Assembly (NCBI RefSeq): GCF_002806975.1
Contig: NZ_NIHD01000002.1
Span: 248,001 to 312,000 of the forward strand
Direction: 5' to 3'
Source of the DNA: Marinobacter aromaticivorans
GTDB taxonomy: Bacteria; Pseudomonadota; Gammaproteobacteria; Pseudomonadales; Oleiphilaceae
Length of the DNA: 64,000 nucleotides
Of the stretch, positions 7,961 to 16,080 are shown piece by piece (the first letter of the stretch is position 1; each line of letters begins with the position of its first letter). The notes beneath the pieces are model-generated. The model had not been told where the DNA came from. It searched no databases and saw only the letters and a program-made list of their open reading frames with translations. Made by a program: the position numbers and the translations under genes.

Positions 7961-9367
7961 TCATTCACCCGACAGTACCTCTTCATATTTGGCCAAATGA
8001 CTGGTCACTTTGCGCAAATAGTTCACCGTTTCCTCATAGGGCAAATTGCTCATCAAATGGGCATGAACCTCTGAGGGAGACATAGTATTGGCAATACGCG
8101 TAGCCGGACGGAGTGCCATGGAACCACCGGTTAAGGCCCTGGATACGTTGCCTGGCCCGGTGTTATAGGCTGCAATCGCACAGTACAGGCGGGAAAGCGG
8201 ATCATCGATATCCCGGAAATACCGGTAGTACAGAATATTGAAATAGGCTGCGCCGACCTGAATATTGTTTTCGGGGTTGTAAAGATAAGAAGGCGCAAGC
8301 AATCTTGGTTTGCCAAACAACTTCTCGGTGGCGTCTTGTCCAGCGCTGGCTGGCACTATTTGCATAAGACCAAAGGCAGGAATCGGTGACTTTGCCATCG
8401 GGTTAAAGGCCGACTCTGTTTCCATTATGGCCAGCAACAACTCTGCTGAAAGCTCGAACTTTTCGTTTTCACGATTGATGGATGAGACAAAAGGCCGGGC
8501 ACGCGCAGGAAGGCGTTCAAGCCGGTCAGCTTCAATAGATTTTGTCTTCCACACATCGCCTGAAACCACCACGGGGATGGAGACTGCCTCACGCTCACGC
8601 TCGGACTTGGGCTCGGGCTCGGGCTCAGGTTTGGGTTTGGGTGTGGGCTCAGGCTGAGGCACAGTGACCGCTGGCGTATCGGCTGAGCCTTCATCAATAG
8701 TCATCGGGAAAGTCCAAACCACAACCGATTGCCCCTGCTGGCTTAGCTGGACCTTCTCAGCGGAGGCAAGCATGGCGTCAATCGCCTTATCAACCCGTGG
8801 CTGGTCCACCGAAGTATCACCAAACAGGTAGGCGGGCAACACAGGTTTGTTGTCCAGTGTCGCTGTTTCCAGATGGTTGAACTGGCCGCGACTCCTCGAT
8901 TCAACTTCGCTGGCCACCTCATCCTGTTCGAACGCTTGCCGGCGCGTGAGGGACATCATTTCCGCAAGCATTTTGCCAGCGTCTGCCAGAGCAAAGCCGG
9001 AATCTGCATAACGCTCAGGCGTCGACCAGATAATCAGGCCCTTCTCGAAATCGACCACACGCTTACGTATATAGCCGTCTTCGTAGAGCACCCAGCGGGT
9101 TTTGGACGACTGCTCGGGATCGGCCCAGATATTGGCAATTCGGTTCTCGTAACCTGCTGATATCTGCATATGCAGCGCCGCGAACTCCCGCGCCTCTTTC
9201 TGCACCTGATCCCGATAGGAGGTATAACCCTGCCGCAGCTCCTGTTTGAATGCGGCGAAACCCGGGTCGCCGGACGTGTAACCGGATTCCGCGGCAACGT
9301 TATGGCCGGCCAGGGTAAGTGGGCAACCAATCAGCAGCACAGTCACGGCTCTGCGAAGACGGCTCAT
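7961..9367 (-). CDS. MltC-like lytic murein transglycosylase
   Basis: This 468-residue exported enzyme should cleave the MurNAc-GlcNAc bond of peptidoglycan, leaving 1,6-anhydro ends. Residues ~35-120 resemble the N-terminal domain of MltC (FENRIANIW-like, then a strand-rich segment). Residues ~305-460 are the SLT domain: LLAIMETESAFNP with the catalytic glutamate at 318, FGLMQIVPASAG, and AIAAYNTGPGNVSRAL; the end (TMSPSEVHAHLMSNLPYEE) also follows MltC. It is about 110 residues longer than E. coli MltC, because of a Pro/Glu/Lys linker at about 237-260. The leader could be type I (cleavage near NVAA) or a lipoprotein signal (LIGC at 12-15); I cannot decide. A good AAGGA site precedes the ATG. 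It is third from the end of the operon. Confidence 0.88.
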   Translation of the reverse strand: MSRLRRAVTVLLIGCPLTLAGHNVAAESGYTSGDPGFAAFKQELRQGYTSYRDQVQKEAREFAALHMQISAGYENRIANIWADPEQSSKTRWVLYEDGYIRKRVVDFEKGLIIWSTPERYADSGFALADAGKMLAEMMSLTRRQAFEQDEVASEVESRSRGQFNHLETATLDNKPVLPAYLFGDTSVDQPRVDKAIDAMLASAEKVQLSQQGQSVVVWTFPMTIDEGSADTPAVTVPQPEPTPKPKPEPEPEPKSEREREAVSIPVVVSGDVWKTKSIEADRLERLPARARPFVSSINRENEKFELSAELLLAIMETESAFNPMAKSPIPAFGLMQIVPASAGQDATEKLFGKPRLLAPSYLYNPENNIQVGAAYFNILYYRYFRDIDDPLSRLYCAIAAYNTGPGNVSRALTGGSMALRPATRIANTMSPSEVHAHLMSNLPYEETVNYLRKVTSHLAKYEEVLSGE

Positions 9368-9370
9368 TAC

Positions 9371-9958
9371 TTATCCTTCCAGGGCCTGGTCCAGCTCTTC
9401 AGCTGCACGCTTGGCACGATATTCCTGATACAGCAGGGCTTCGTTATTGGGGGTCAATTGACGGTTGGACTTGTCGATTATCTGGTCGAAAATCTTGCGG
9501 TTCTGTTCCGGCGCCAGCACCACCATGCTGCAGAAAAGCATCTTGCCACCGGGGCCTTCGAGATAATCCATTCGTTGCGGAATTGCTCCGTTGAGCATCT
9601 GCTCGGTTACCTGTCTCGAAATGCTCTCGAAGGTGGAACCTGAGCCGCTCTCGTCACCATTCTCGGTCAATGTCTGGTAGGTTTTGTCCATTGCCTGGAC
9701 ATTCACCCGGATCTGCTGCGCCAATGTCGCCCGAGCCAAAGCCACAGACTTGGCTTTGAGAATGCTCATGTTGGCGTTATCAGGAATGCATTCTGTGGCT
9801 GCCAGGGCGCCTTCTCCTGCCACACTGGCGGGCATTACAACCCAGTTCGGCAGGCCGCTGCTGGCACTTTTCTGTTCAGACGGCGGAGTACTGGCGCAGC
9901 CTGCCATCAACCCTGCTGCCAACACCGCGGTTACCAGTTTAAGCTCTGAATGAATCAT
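9371..9958 (-). CDS. LPP20-like lipoprotein
   Basis: This 195-residue protein has a lipoprotein signal ending in LMAGC and a mature sequence starting STPPSEQKSASS. The LPP20-type features are LPNWVVMP followed by a long helix (SILKAKSVALARATLAQQIR), a polar insert and a core strand MLFCSMVVLAPEQ. The C-terminal 40 residues are charged and helical. AAGGAG lies at a normal distance from the ATG. It is three bases upstream of the transglycosylase gene, and both encode envelope proteins, so a shared task at the cell wall or outer membrane is likely. It is the second LPP20-like gene of this operon and is not a close copy of the other. Confidence 0.78.
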   Translation of the reverse strand: MIHSELKLVTAVLAAGLMAGCASTPPSEQKSASSGLPNWVVMPASVAGEGALAATECIPDNANMSILKAKSVALARATLAQQIRVNVQAMDKTYQTLTENGDESGSGSTFESISRQVTEQMLNGAIPQRMDYLEGPGGKMLFCSMVVLAPEQNRKIFDQIIDKSNRQLTPNNEALLYQEYRAKRAAEELDQALEG

Positions 9959-9983
9959 TACATGCTCCTTGATTGTCGTTTTA

Positions 9984-10742
9984 TTACTGATAAGCCGAGA
10001 GATAATGGCCCAGATCTACCGGGCTCAGGATGGAAGCTGTCAGGTCGCCAAGGGAAATATCGCCCCAGCCATAAACGTTTGGTTTGGTCGATTCGCGCAA
10101 GGCCTTGCGCGAGGCTTCGGAATCACTATCCAGCAAGACGCTCTGGTAAAGCTCTGCCAGCCCCTGAACGCTGCTGCCGTCACCATAATTGACCCAGCCG
10201 GCAAAGGCTTTTTGATTCAACGACCCTCCGCCGAGGTTGACGGATTCCAGATAAGAGGCTGTGTTTTTTGTCCAGTCCGCAACGAATTCACCGGGCATGC
10301 CTTTAAGTTCCGCAAAAGTGAATTCGCCAAGATTGCCTCCCCACTCGCCGAACACTGGCGGAGCGAAGCCCTCCTGAAGGCTGATCACGATATACCCGGA
10401 AACTTCGCCTGATTTGACTAGCAATGTCAGGAGATACTTTTCATCAAAAAAATATTCCGCGCTTAATTCCCCCGCCAGCTTGCGCCTAACCTGCGGCGTA
10501 CCGAATATTTCTCTGGCGTAGCCAAGATCTATGCCAGACCGGAGATAACTCAGGTCTTTGTATTCCGGAATATTGGTAAAGGTCGATACAGCCCGGTCGA
10601 TGGCGTTTTCAACAATCATGAGCGCTTCAGAAAAGTTGCCAAGCGCAATAACCGGCAGTGTTAAGGTCGCCACCCAGCTCAGAGCTTTCTGGCGAAAGCC
10701 AGCACCCGACACAGCTTTATCCTGATAATTGGTGTCGCTCAT
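9984..10742 (-). CDS. Unknown protein with one N-terminal membrane segment
   Basis: I do not recognise this 252-residue protein. It starts with a polar stretch (MSDTNYQDKAVSGAGFRQKA), then one hydrophobic segment (about residues 20-37, ALSWVATLTLPVIALGNF), so it is probably anchored with the bulk in the periplasm. The rest is mixed alpha/beta with aromatic-rich motifs (SAEYFFDEKYLLTLLVKSGE; PPVFGEWGGNLGEFTFAEL) and no cysteines or obvious catalytic residues. Its start is three bases after the stop of the small lipoprotein gene, and the operon context points to an envelope role. No function can be given from the sequence. Confidence 0.7.
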   Translation of the reverse strand: MSDTNYQDKAVSGAGFRQKALSWVATLTLPVIALGNFSEALMIVENAIDRAVSTFTNIPEYKDLSYLRSGIDLGYAREIFGTPQVRRKLAGELSAEYFFDEKYLLTLLVKSGEVSGYIVISLQEGFAPPVFGEWGGNLGEFTFAELKGMPGEFVADWTKNTASYLESVNLGGGSLNQKAFAGWVNYGDGSSVQGLAELYQSVLLDSDSEASRKALRESTKPNVYGWGDISLGDLTASILSPVDLGHYLSAYQ

Positions 10743-10745
10743 GTT

Positions 10746-10976
10746 TTACTGCTCGCGAAGTGTTTCAAAGGATTCACGGAGTTTCCCGGATGCCTTTTCC
10801 CTGGCAGCGCCAATGTCCTCAGTCATTCGCTCCGCAGCATCCCGGGAAATATCCCGAGCACTCTGGATAAGCTCTTTACTTTTGTCGGCCATATCATCGA
10901 TGGTGGACTCGGCAGTCTCGGAACAACCAAGCAATAACAGCAAGGCCGTGAGGGCAAGCAGGCGAAAACAGGTCAT
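10746..10976 (-). CDS. Small lipoprotein
   Basis: This 76-residue protein is the first gene of the six-gene operon. It has a short signal peptide with the lipobox LLLLGC and a mature part of about 58 residues that is almost wholly helical and charged (DDMADKSKELIQSARDISRD then AAERMTEDIGAAREKASGKL), with heptad-like spacing as in Lpp-type coiled-coil lipoproteins. AAGGAAG lies upstream of its ATG. Its function is unknown; length and composition make a structural or scaffolding role plausible, but that is only inference. Confidence 0.7.
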   Translation of the reverse strand: MTCFRLLALTALLLLLGCSETAESTIDDMADKSKELIQSARDISRDAAERMTEDIGAAREKASGKLRESFETLREQ

Positions 10977-11296
10977 GGGACTTCCTTATCACGAGAGAAA
11001 AATCCGTGGGTGAGATAAACGGAGCTTTGCTTTCTTTATGATTGAAAGTAATAGGAAATTCGCGGGGAATAGTGTCAGCATTAACGACTGTTAACAATCC
11101 TGACTTTGTAAAAGTTGGTAAATTCAACCGGAAGGTAAATCATTAGCGCTGCCGGCGACTTACGGGCATCTTTGGCAAGCCCGCAAGCGCCTTCCCTGTT
11201 TGGCTTCCGGGTGTGGATGTCGTCCTTATCGGCACCGCAGTCTTGCAATTTAACGAATGCGAGCCTGAAGATCTTCCCCAACATGGATCCCGTTTA
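10977..11296 (+). promoter_or_regulatory. Divergent promoter region between lipoprotein operon and two-component genes
   Basis: This non-coding stretch must hold the promoters for the leftward operon and for the rightward response regulator. It is more AT-rich at its left end. TTAAC occurs at 11081-11085 and again on the same strand within GTTAAC at 11090-11095, one helical turn apart, and also as the inverted repeat TTAAC-N4-GTTAA. A direct repeat GGTAAAT occurs at 11117-11123 and 11134-11140. Spaced direct repeats are the kind of site used by OmpR-type regulators, so autoregulation is possible. I see no strong sigma70 hexamers. Confidence 0.35.
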
Positions 11297-11983
11297 ATGC
11301 GCATATTACTGGTAGAAGACGATCATCTGCTGGGCAGAACCATGCTGGACATGCTGCGGGCAGACCAGCATACCGTAGACTGGGTGGATGATGGCCAGCA
11401 GGCGCTCAATGCGCTGATGAATGAGCACTTTGATCTGGCCATACTGGATTTGACTCTGCCCCGGGTAGATGGCCTTGATATCGTCCGGCACATCCGGCAA
11501 GAGGGCAATCGACTGCCTGTTATCATTCTGACCGCCAGGGCAGAACTGGAGGAGAAGCTGCAGGGCCTGGATGCGGGCGCCGACGATTACCTGACCAAAC
11601 CCTTTGCCATGGCCGAACTCAAGGCCCGGATCCGGGCCGTCACCCGGCGCACATCATCAACGAGTCGCGATGAGCTGATTGTAGGCCGGCTGGCACTGGA
11701 CACGGCTTCCGGCAGGCTGACCGTAGGCACCGAATCCGTCACCCTGGCTCGCAGTGAATTCCAGATTCTCCAATACATGATGCGCCACCCAGACCAGGTT
11801 GCCACCCGCAGGCGGCTGGAAGAACAGCTCTATGGCTGGGAGCCGGGTGCGGAGAGCAATGCCCTGGAAGTACACATTCATCATCTGCGGCGCCGGGTAG
11901 GCAAGGCGACCATTCGAACCATCCGCGGGGTGGGTTACCTGCTGGACAGCCAGGCCGCGTGCGGAGTGCCGGAATGTCCCTGA
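11297..11983 (+). CDS. OmpR-family response regulator
   Basis: This 228-residue regulator has a receiver domain (residues 1-115; acidic pair Asp8/Asp9, phospho-acceptor Asp51 in LAILDLTLPRVDG, Lys in YLTKPF) and a C-terminal winged-helix domain (about 130-225, with ALEVHIHHLRRRVG and TIRGVGYLL). I start at ATG 11297, because MRILLVEDD is the canonical beginning; the frame is open further upstream but adds nothing conserved. It is closest in pattern to QseB/PmrA-type regulators. It overlaps the sensor gene by 10 bases. The targets are unknown, but the divergent lipoprotein operon 320 bases away is an obvious candidate. Confidence 0.93.
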   Translation: MRILLVEDDHLLGRTMLDMLRADQHTVDWVDDGQQALNALMNEHFDLAILDLTLPRVDGLDIVRHIRQEGNRLPVIILTARAELEEKLQGLDAGADDYLTKPFAMAELKARIRAVTRRTSSTSRDELIVGRLALDTASGRLTVGTESVTLARSEFQILQYMMRHPDQVATRRRLEEQLYGWEPGAESNALEVHIHHLRRRVGKATIRTIRGVGYLLDSQAACGVPECP

Positions 11984-13395
11984 CCCGCACACTGACGCTG
12001 CTTGTTACCTCCACGGTACTGCTGATTGCCCTTGGCGCCGCTGCCTGGAGTTACATTGAGAGCAATCACGAACTGGAAGAACTGTTCGACGCCGAACTGG
12101 CACAAAGTACACGAATTGTGCAGGGACTGGTTCGCCATCTGGCTGACACCCAATCCCTGGAGCAGTTACCGCAAACTCTCCGCGAAACGCTCACACTGCC
12201 CTTTGCCGGCAACATCGACCTGGAAGTCGATGAAAACGAAATTCTGCCCGATGGTGCCGGGCACAAATACGAGAAAAAGCTGGCCTTTGAAGTCTGGACT
12301 CCTGACCGCACACCCCTGCTCGATACCCTGCAGGCTGATGACTCTGAAGGCCTTGCCCCGGGCTATTCGTGGGCTGAATCACAGGGGTATCGCTGGCGCG
12401 TGTTCACACTCAGGGACCCGGCCACAGGCTTCTGGATCCGCACCGCCCAGCGCGAGGAAATTCGTAAGGAGCTGAGTCAGGAACTGGCCCTGGGTAACGT
12501 ACTGCCCTTGCTCGTTGCGTTACCGCTGTTGCTACTGGCCGCCAGCGCCGCCATTCAGGTCGGGTTTCGCCCGCTACGCCGGCTGGAACACCCCATCCGT
12601 AACATGGCTCCGGAACGTATCCATCCGCTTGATGACAGGCAGGCGCCGAAGGAAGTTGCAGGCCTGGTGCAGGCGGTAAACAGCCTGCTCAAGCGGCTGA
12701 ATCAGGCTCTGGAACGGGAACGGCGTTTTTCTTCCGATGCCGCTCATGAACTGCGAACACCGCTGGCGGCCCTGCGCCTGAATCTTGAAAAAGCCTGTGA
12801 AGACAACCCGCAGCAATTCCGGAGCCTGATCCGTTCGGTTGACCGTATGACACATCTGGTGGAGCAAATGCTGCTGCTGAACCGGGTCGACGCCGGGGCA
12901 GGCTTTCCCAAGCACGACCATGACCTGTCCGCGATACTCGAACAGAGCATTGCAGATGTGGCGCCCCTGGCGCTGAAAAAAAATATTGAACCGGTTTTGT
13001 ACGACGATGCCGGCCGGGCCCTGGTGTGTTGCAACGACGCCCTGATCAACACTCTGATGCGCTCGCTGCTGGCCAACGCCATTCAATACAGCCCCGACAA
13101 CACTGTTGTGGAAACCCGCCTGGCGCCTTCCGCAAACGGCTATTCCATCACTGTGTGTGACCAAGGACCGGGCATTGCACCAGAATCCCGGGAACGGGCC
13201 CTCAGCCGCTTTGTACGTCTCGACCAGCGGCTTGGTGATGGTGCCGGGCTGGGGCTGGCGATTGCGCGCCGAATTGCGGAACTCCACGGCGGCCAGCTTA
13301 CGCTGAACGCGCGGCCCGACGGGCAGGCCGGGCTCTGTGTCAGCCTGTGGTTACCCGCCCACCAGCCATCAGACGGTAGGCACGAACAACAGTGA
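11974..13395 (+). CDS. Sensor histidine kinase, QseC/PmrB type
   Basis: This 473-residue membrane kinase pairs with the preceding regulator. It starts at ATG 11974, inside the regulator gene. Order of parts: TM1 (about 5-26), periplasmic sensor of about 150 residues, TM2 (about 175-195), HisKA with the phospho-acceptor His258 in FSSDAAHELRTPLAALR, then HATPase_c with N, G1 (DQGPGI) and G2 (GLGLAIARRIAEL) boxes. The periplasmic part is acidic (DLEVDENEILPDGAG), as in sensors of cations or cationic peptides, but the signal cannot be read from sequence. Its 3' end overlaps btuD on the other strand by 27 bases. Confidence 0.93.
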   Translation: MSLTRTLTLLVTSTVLLIALGAAAWSYIESNHELEELFDAELAQSTRIVQGLVRHLADTQSLEQLPQTLRETLTLPFAGNIDLEVDENEILPDGAGHKYEKKLAFEVWTPDRTPLLDTLQADDSEGLAPGYSWAESQGYRWRVFTLRDPATGFWIRTAQREEIRKELSQELALGNVLPLLVALPLLLLAASAAIQVGFRPLRRLEHPIRNMAPERIHPLDDRQAPKEVAGLVQAVNSLLKRLNQALERERRFSSDAAHELRTPLAALRLNLEKACEDNPQQFRSLIRSVDRMTHLVEQMLLLNRVDAGAGFPKHDHDLSAILEQSIADVAPLALKKNIEPVLYDDAGRALVCCNDALINTLMRSLLANAIQYSPDNTVVETRLAPSANGYSITVCDQGPGIAPESRERALSRFVRLDQRLGDGAGLGLAIARRIAELHGGQLTLNARPDGQAGLCVSLWLPAHQPSDGRHEQQ

Positions 13396-14136
13396 GCCAT
13401 CCACCTCCACGGTAGTCAGGCGCTGGTTGTAGAGCTTCTCAAGCGCATCCGGCACCAGCATATTTTCCACCGGTCCCCAGCAGGCATCACCGCTGGTGTA
13501 GAGCAGCAGAACATGGCTGCACCAGCGCGCGGCCAGGTTCAGATCATGCACGCACAGGAAAACGGCTTTGCCGGCAGACGCCTGATCGCGAAGCAGGCTC
13601 ATCACCTTGACCTGGTGATGCAGATCCAGATGGTTGGTGGGCTCATCCAGCAACCAGATTTCAGGGTTCTGGGTCATCAGGGTGGCGATGGCGACACGCT
13701 GGCGCTCACCACCAGACAAGGTGTTCAGCAGCCGCTCAGATAACTGAGCCACATCCAGAGCTGCCAGTGCCTGATTCGCCCGGGCCTGATCCTCACCTTG
13801 CTCGTGCTCCCATGGCGACAACCAGGGGTGACGACCAATCAGCGCGGTTTCCATAACCGTTGCGGGAAAGCTGTCCTGGCGCTCCTGGAACACCAGGCCC
13901 AGTTGCCGGGCAATTTCACGGCGCTTCAGTTCTTTTAACGAAGTGCCATTCAGCATGACCTGGCCGGCGCGGGCAGGCAGTAAACCGGCGAGCGTGTGGA
14001 TCAGCGTGGTTTTGCCGGCGCCATTGGGCCCAAGTACACCCCATACCTGGCCCGGCTCAATGCTCAAATCCAGAGCAGAACCGTCAGGCCTTCCGGGTAT
14101 GTTAATGATCAGCTCGCGGGTGCCTAAAACGCTCAT
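13369..14136 (-). CDS. btuD: Vitamin B12 ABC transporter ATPase
   Basis: This 255-residue ABC ATPase has Walker A GPNGAGKTTL, the signature LSGGERQRVAIA, Walker B IWLLDEPTNHLD and a switch histidine in CVHDLNLAARWC. The pattern LVFQERQDSFPATVMETALI is that of the FecE/BtuD group that powers B12 and siderophore importers. It is the last gene of btuB-F-C-D and its start abuts btuC (shared base 14136). Substrate assignment depends on the riboswitch and btuB at the head of the operon; the sequence alone would allow haem or iron-chelate transport. Confidence 0.9.
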   Translation of the reverse strand: MSVLGTRELIINIPGRPDGSALDLSIEPGQVWGVLGPNGAGKTTLIHTLAGLLPARAGQVMLNGTSLKELKRREIARQLGLVFQERQDSFPATVMETALIGRHPWLSPWEHEQGEDQARANQALAALDVAQLSERLLNTLSGGERQRVAIATLMTQNPEIWLLDEPTNHLDLHHQVKVMSLLRDQASAGKAVFLCVHDLNLAARWCSHVLLLYTSGDACWGPVENMLVPDALEKLYNQRLTTVEVDGSLLFVPTV

Positions 14137-15095
14137 CAGCGGCTCCGGTGCAACAGATACAGAAACATGGGCACGCCCAACAAGGCAGTAATCACACCAA
14201 CCGGTAACTGCTCCGGCGCAATCACCGTGCGTGCCAGGGTGTCCGCCAGCACCAGCAAGGTGCCGCCCGCCAAAGCGCTGGCAGGCAGTATAATGCGCTG
14301 ATCGTTACCCAGAACCAGCCGCAGCATGTGGGGCACGATCAGGCCAACAAAACCGATACTGCCCGCCGTGGTGACTGCGGTGGCGGTCAGCAAACTGGCA
14401 AACAGGTAAATCGTCCATTCCAGCGGCCGCACCGAGACACCCAGTGCCGCTGCCTGCAGCGGCCCGCGGGCCAGCACATTCAGGTTGCGGGCTACAGGCA
14501 TGGTCAACAGCAATGCCAGCACCAGCACCGCCATTGCCGGCCAGGGTGTCCGGGCGTAGGAAACGTCGCCCATCAGCCAGTACAGCATACCGGGGAGTTT
14601 GTAGGAGGGGGTTATGGCCAGCATCAGGGTAATCACCGCCCCCCAACCTGCGGCTACCACCACGCCCGTCAGCAGCAGGCGCGAAGGTGTCCAGCTGCCG
14701 GTGCCGTGGGCGATACCGAACACCAGCATGGTCGCCAGCATGGCCCCGGCGAAAGCCGAGCCCGAAACCAGCAAGGTACCCAGCCCTGCCAGCATGGCCA
14801 GCAGCGCGCCCACAGCCGCACCGCCGGACAACCCCAGCACGTAAGGGTCGGCAAGGGGGTTGCGCAGCAACACCTGCATAAGGGCACCCGCCACCGCCAG
14901 CAGACCTCCTGTGGCAAAGGCCGCCAGGGTGCGAGGCAACCGCAAATCCAGTATCAGGGTGCTGTTGAGGGCACTACCCTGGCCCTGAATAACCTGCCAA
15001 AGATCAGGCGCCCCAACGTTTACACTGCCCAGAGACAGGGCCAGAAGCACGGATGCAACAGCCAGCCCACCGAGACTGAACAGCGGGCGGATCAT
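14136..15095 (-). CDS. btuC: Vitamin B12 ABC transporter permease
   Basis: This 319-residue protein has about ten membrane helices and belongs to the FecCD/BtuC permease family. Characteristic pieces are LRLPRTLAAFATGGLLAVAG, then NPLADPYVLGLSGGAAVGAL, and the coupling segment GFVGLIVPHMLRLVLG. It forms the inner-membrane channel for cobalamin together with BtuD, receiving substrate from BtuF. It lies between btuF (36-base gap) and btuD (one-base overlap). Confidence 0.91.
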   Translation of the reverse strand: MIRPLFSLGGLAVASVLLALSLGSVNVGAPDLWQVIQGQGSALNSTLILDLRLPRTLAAFATGGLLAVAGALMQVLLRNPLADPYVLGLSGGAAVGALLAMLAGLGTLLVSGSAFAGAMLATMLVFGIAHGTGSWTPSRLLLTGVVVAAGWGAVITLMLAITPSYKLPGMLYWLMGDVSYARTPWPAMAVLVLALLLTMPVARNLNVLARGPLQAAALGVSVRPLEWTIYLFASLLTATAVTTAGSIGFVGLIVPHMLRLVLGNDQRIILPASALAGGTLLVLADTLARTVIAPEQLPVGVITALLGVPMFLYLLHRSR

Positions 15096-15131
15096 CGGTC
15101 GCTGACCTGACGCTTGTTTCCGGAACCGGAA

Positions 15132-16043
15132 TTAATCGTGATCACGGGCAATATCCAGCTTTTCACAAACCAGCCGGGCCGCTTCCAGCAACCTGGGGGT
15201 GGGGCGCGAAATAAGGGCCGAGGGCACGTAAAACAGATTGTTTCCGGCAACTGCATCGAGCCCGGGATAGCGCTTCCAGTGCTCAAGCTGGTCATTGCTG
15301 TCGCCATCGACGCTTCCGGCAAGAATAGCGCCGGGGTCTGCTTTCAATACGGCCTCGGCGCTGATTCGGGGCACCAGGTTCGGCATAGCGCCAAACACAT
15401 TCACCCCGCCACACAACTGAATGACTTTTCCGATCAGATGATCGTTGTTAATGGTCATCAAGGGCTGCTCCCAGACCTGATAGAAAACCGACACCGGGCC
15501 GGCGTTGCGGTATTGCTCTGAGAGCTCAGTCATACCGGCACGAAAACGCCCGGCTTCGGCAAAGCCTAGCGGCTCGGTTCCAGCCAACGTTGAAAGCCGC
15601 TCAATAGCGCTGGAAACCCCTTCAAACGTGCGGGGCTCAATGGCAAACGTGGTTAATCCCAGATCTTGCAACAACTCGACCTGTGCCGGCGGATTGCCCG
15701 TTACCCAGGTGACCACAAGGTCCGGGTCGAGGGCCAGCAGGGCTTCCATATCAATGCGGGTGTTACTGCCTACTGACGGCAGTTTCTGTGCAGCAGGCGG
15801 GTAATCACTGTATTCCACCACCGCAACGACCTGATCGCCGGCACCGGCTGAGTACAGGAGCTCAGTGGCGCCCGGGGAGAGTGCCACGATTTTCCGGGCC
15901 GGTTGATCAAGACAAACATTGGCTTTCAAATCATCCGGGGCGCAGAGCTCCGCGCTACCCTCTCTGCTGATTAATGCGAGACAAGCAAAGACCACAACAG
16001 CCAGAAGCGGCCAGATATTGGTTCTATAGATTCGTTTGCTCAC
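15132..16043 (-). CDS. btuF: Periplasmic cobalamin-binding protein
   Basis: This 303-residue periplasmic protein starts, in my reading, at GTG 16043, giving a clean type I signal peptide (VSKRIYRTN, hydrophobic LLAVVVFACLALI, cleavage after GSA). An ATG at 16097 would overlap btuB by 17 bases and put 18 polar residues before the leader, so I think it less likely. The mature chain has the TroA/BtuF pattern: KIVALSPGATELLYSAGAG, then EYSDYPPAAQKLPSVGSNTR and LALDPDLVVTW. It delivers B12 to BtuCD. It follows btuB directly in the riboswitch-controlled operon. Confidence 0.88.
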   Translation of the reverse strand: MSKRIYRTNIWPLLAVVVFACLALISREGSAELCAPDDLKANVCLDQPARKIVALSPGATELLYSAGAGDQVVAVVEYSDYPPAAQKLPSVGSNTRIDMEALLALDPDLVVTWVTGNPPAQVELLQDLGLTTFAIEPRTFEGVSSAIERLSTLAGTEPLGFAEAGRFRAGMTELSEQYRNAGPVSVFYQVWEQPLMTINNDHLIGKVIQLCGGVNVFGAMPNLVPRISAEAVLKADPGAILAGSVDGDSNDQLEHWKRYPGLDAVAGNNLFYVPSALISRPTPRLLEAARLVCEKLDIARDHD

Positions 16044-16080
16044 ATTAATTTCCCGGCTGGTGTTCCAGTTATCACCGCTT

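Noticed and set aside
8590..8660. Tandem GGGCTC-like DNA repeats resembling a small CRISPR or microsatellite
   Set aside because: They encode the Pro-Glu/Pro-Lys linker of the transglycosylase; repeats are irregular and have no spacers.
14328..15110. Open frame on the plus strand antisense to btuC
   Set aside because: Low-complexity Gln/His/Gly-rich translation expected from the reverse of a GC-rich membrane protein gene.
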